Shown here piece by piece: positions 6,359 through 7,191 of a stretch of DNA of 7,191 nucleotides. The notes below the pieces were generated by a model. The model was not told the DNA's origin, did not search any database, and saw only the letters and a list, made by a program, of their open reading frames with translations. Numbering within the stretch: position 1 is the stretch's first letter; each line of letters begins with the position of its first letter. The translations under genes and the position numbers were made by a program. The stretch spans positions 1,440 to 8,630 of the forward strand of contig DKBC01000178.1 of NCBI GenBank assembly GCA_002451065.1. The letters are read 5' to 3'. This DNA is from Betaproteobacteria bacterium UBA6910. GTDB taxonomy: Bacteria; Pseudomonadota; Gammaproteobacteria; Burkholderiales; UBA6910.

Positions 6359-7191
6359 ATGCAAGTCACACAGAACGAGATCGGCAACAGCCGTTACGCC
6401 AAGTGCATCGAAGTGTCCAAGCGCATCCGCTGGGACATCGACCGGGACGTGTTTCGCGGCCGGGAGTTCGACTTCACCAGGAAGTTCCTGCCCGACGGCC
6501 TGTCCCGGGTGAACCGGCTGGAGTTCCTGCGGCCGGACCAGCGCCGGTTCCTGAGCCAGATCCAGGGCCGCACCTACGCCAACATGTTCGGACTGGTGGA
6601 ACGCTTCATCGGCGCCAAGATCCTGGAGGTGAGCCGGGAACACTGGCTCGGGGACCAGACCGCGCTGGAGGCCCTGGTGCGCTTCACCGACGAGGAACTG
6701 AAGCACCAGGAGATGTTCCGCCGTCTCGAGCGCATGAGCGGGGAGGGCATGCCCGAGGGCTACGCCTTCCTGCCCCAGCCCAACGATGTGGCGTCCGTGG
6801 TGCTCGGCAAGTCCACTTGGGCGGTGCTCGGCCTCACCTGCCACATCGAGCTCTTCACCCAGGCCCATTACCGCCAGAGCATCGAACCCGACGGGAATCT
6901 CTCCGAGCTTTGGAAGGACGTGTTCCTGTTCCACTGGAAGGAGGAGTCCCAGCACGCGATCCTGGACGAGCTGGAATGGGTCCGGGAGAACGCGAAGCTT
7001 TCGCCGGAACAGCGTGACCGGGCCGTCGGCGACTTGATCGAACTCGTCGCCGCGGTGGACGGTCTGCTCCAGATCCAGGCGCGCGCCGACGCGGATTATT
7101 TCATCGGGGTCGAGGGACAGGCGCTCACGGCGCAGGAGACGGAGCGGCTGCACGCGACGGTGCTGGCGGCGTACCGCTGGCAGTACATCGT
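6359..7191 (+). CDS. Diiron ferritin-like / AurF-like oxygenase family protein, 3' end missing
   Basis: The frame is open from ATG 6359 to the window edge (277 codons plus two bases, no stop). GGAGG lies 6 nt before the ATG. Two ExxH motifs mark a four-helix diiron centre: Glu113-Leu-Lys-His116 (in DEELKHQEMF) and Glu196-Ser-Gln-His199 (in HWKEESQHAIL). Glu81 and Glu164 lie exactly 32 residues before each and complete the carboxylate set. His192, four residues before Glu196, gives HxxxExxH, which matches the extra histidine ligand known for the AurF/CmlI arylamine N-oxygenases. It is therefore probably a cytoplasmic diiron oxygenase or oxidase using O2 or peroxide. The substrate is unknown, and outside the ligands I cannot show true AurF homology. 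No signal peptide or membrane segment is seen. Alternatives are another ferritin-like family or an iron/oxidant-detoxifying protein. Confidence 0.82.
   Translation, partial: MQVTQNEIGNSRYAKCIEVSKRIRWDIDRDVFRGREFDFTRKFLPDGLSRVNRLEFLRPDQRRFLSQIQGRTYANMFGLVERFIGAKILEVSREHWLGDQTALEALVRFTDEELKHQEMFRRLERMSGEGMPEGYAFLPQPNDVASVVLGKSTWAVLGLTCHIELFTQAHYRQSIEPDGNLSELWKDVFLFHWKEESQHAILDELEWVRENAKLSPEQRDRAVGDLIELVAAVDGLLQIQARADADYFIGVEGQALTAQETERLHATVLAAYRWQYI

Noticed and set aside
5275..6387. 370-codon minus-strand open frame
   Set aside because: It lies antisense to the DUF1127 and HMA-like genes and crosses the divergent promoter. Its composition (Arg, Pro, Ala rich) and lack of recognisable domains mark it as a GC-rich shadow.
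6329..7153. 274-codon minus-strand open frame
   Set aside because: It is antisense to the diiron gene, whose ExxH motifs and Shine-Dalgarno show that the plus strand is the coding one.

Overview
This GC-rich window probably comes from a beta- or gammaproteobacterial chromosome. The grounds are the TypA-like N-terminus, a DUF1127 protein, the PAS/GAF hybrid kinase style and strong Shine-Dalgarno sites; the genus cannot be told from the sequence. Coding density is high. The only sizeable non-coding stretch is a divergent promoter region of about 210 bases (5313-5523), and no stretch over 300 bases lacks a gene. No tRNA, rRNA, CRISPR array, insertion sequence or integration site was seen.

The left three quarters reads on the minus strand. 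From right to left it holds an OmpR-family response regulator (5312-4575), a large soluble hybrid sensor kinase (4569-1288; four PAS domains, one GAF, HisKA, HATPase, receiver) and an exported ClpP/crotonase-fold protein of the COG3904 type (1291-122). The gaps are 5 nt and then a 4-nt ATGA overlap, so these three look like one operon. It appears to start from a promoter with a perfect TATAAT box at 5347-5342. Beyond it, with its own extended -10 promoter, is the first part of typA/bipA (53-1), cut by the window edge.

The right quarter reads on the plus strand from the divergent region. It holds a DUF1127 protein with an unusually long N-terminal extension (5524-6003), a 77-residue protein predicted to have an HMA-like ferredoxin fold but no metal-binding cysteines (6081-6314), and a diiron ferritin-like/AurF-like protein running off the right edge (6359 onward). 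Each has a good Shine-Dalgarno site and the gaps are 77 and 44 nt.

The working hypothesis is that the cytoplasmic two-component system senses a soluble or redox cue and controls its own operon and possibly the divergent diiron-enzyme cluster. A tandem ACAAA direct repeat with 10-bp spacing in the shared region is a candidate binding site. The regulatory link, the role of the periplasmic ClpP-like protein and the diiron substrate are inferences. The most interesting parts are the seven-residue AurF-like ligand pattern in the diiron protein, its small cysteine-less HMA-like neighbour, and translational coupling of a periplasmic serine-protease-like protein to a sensor kinase.
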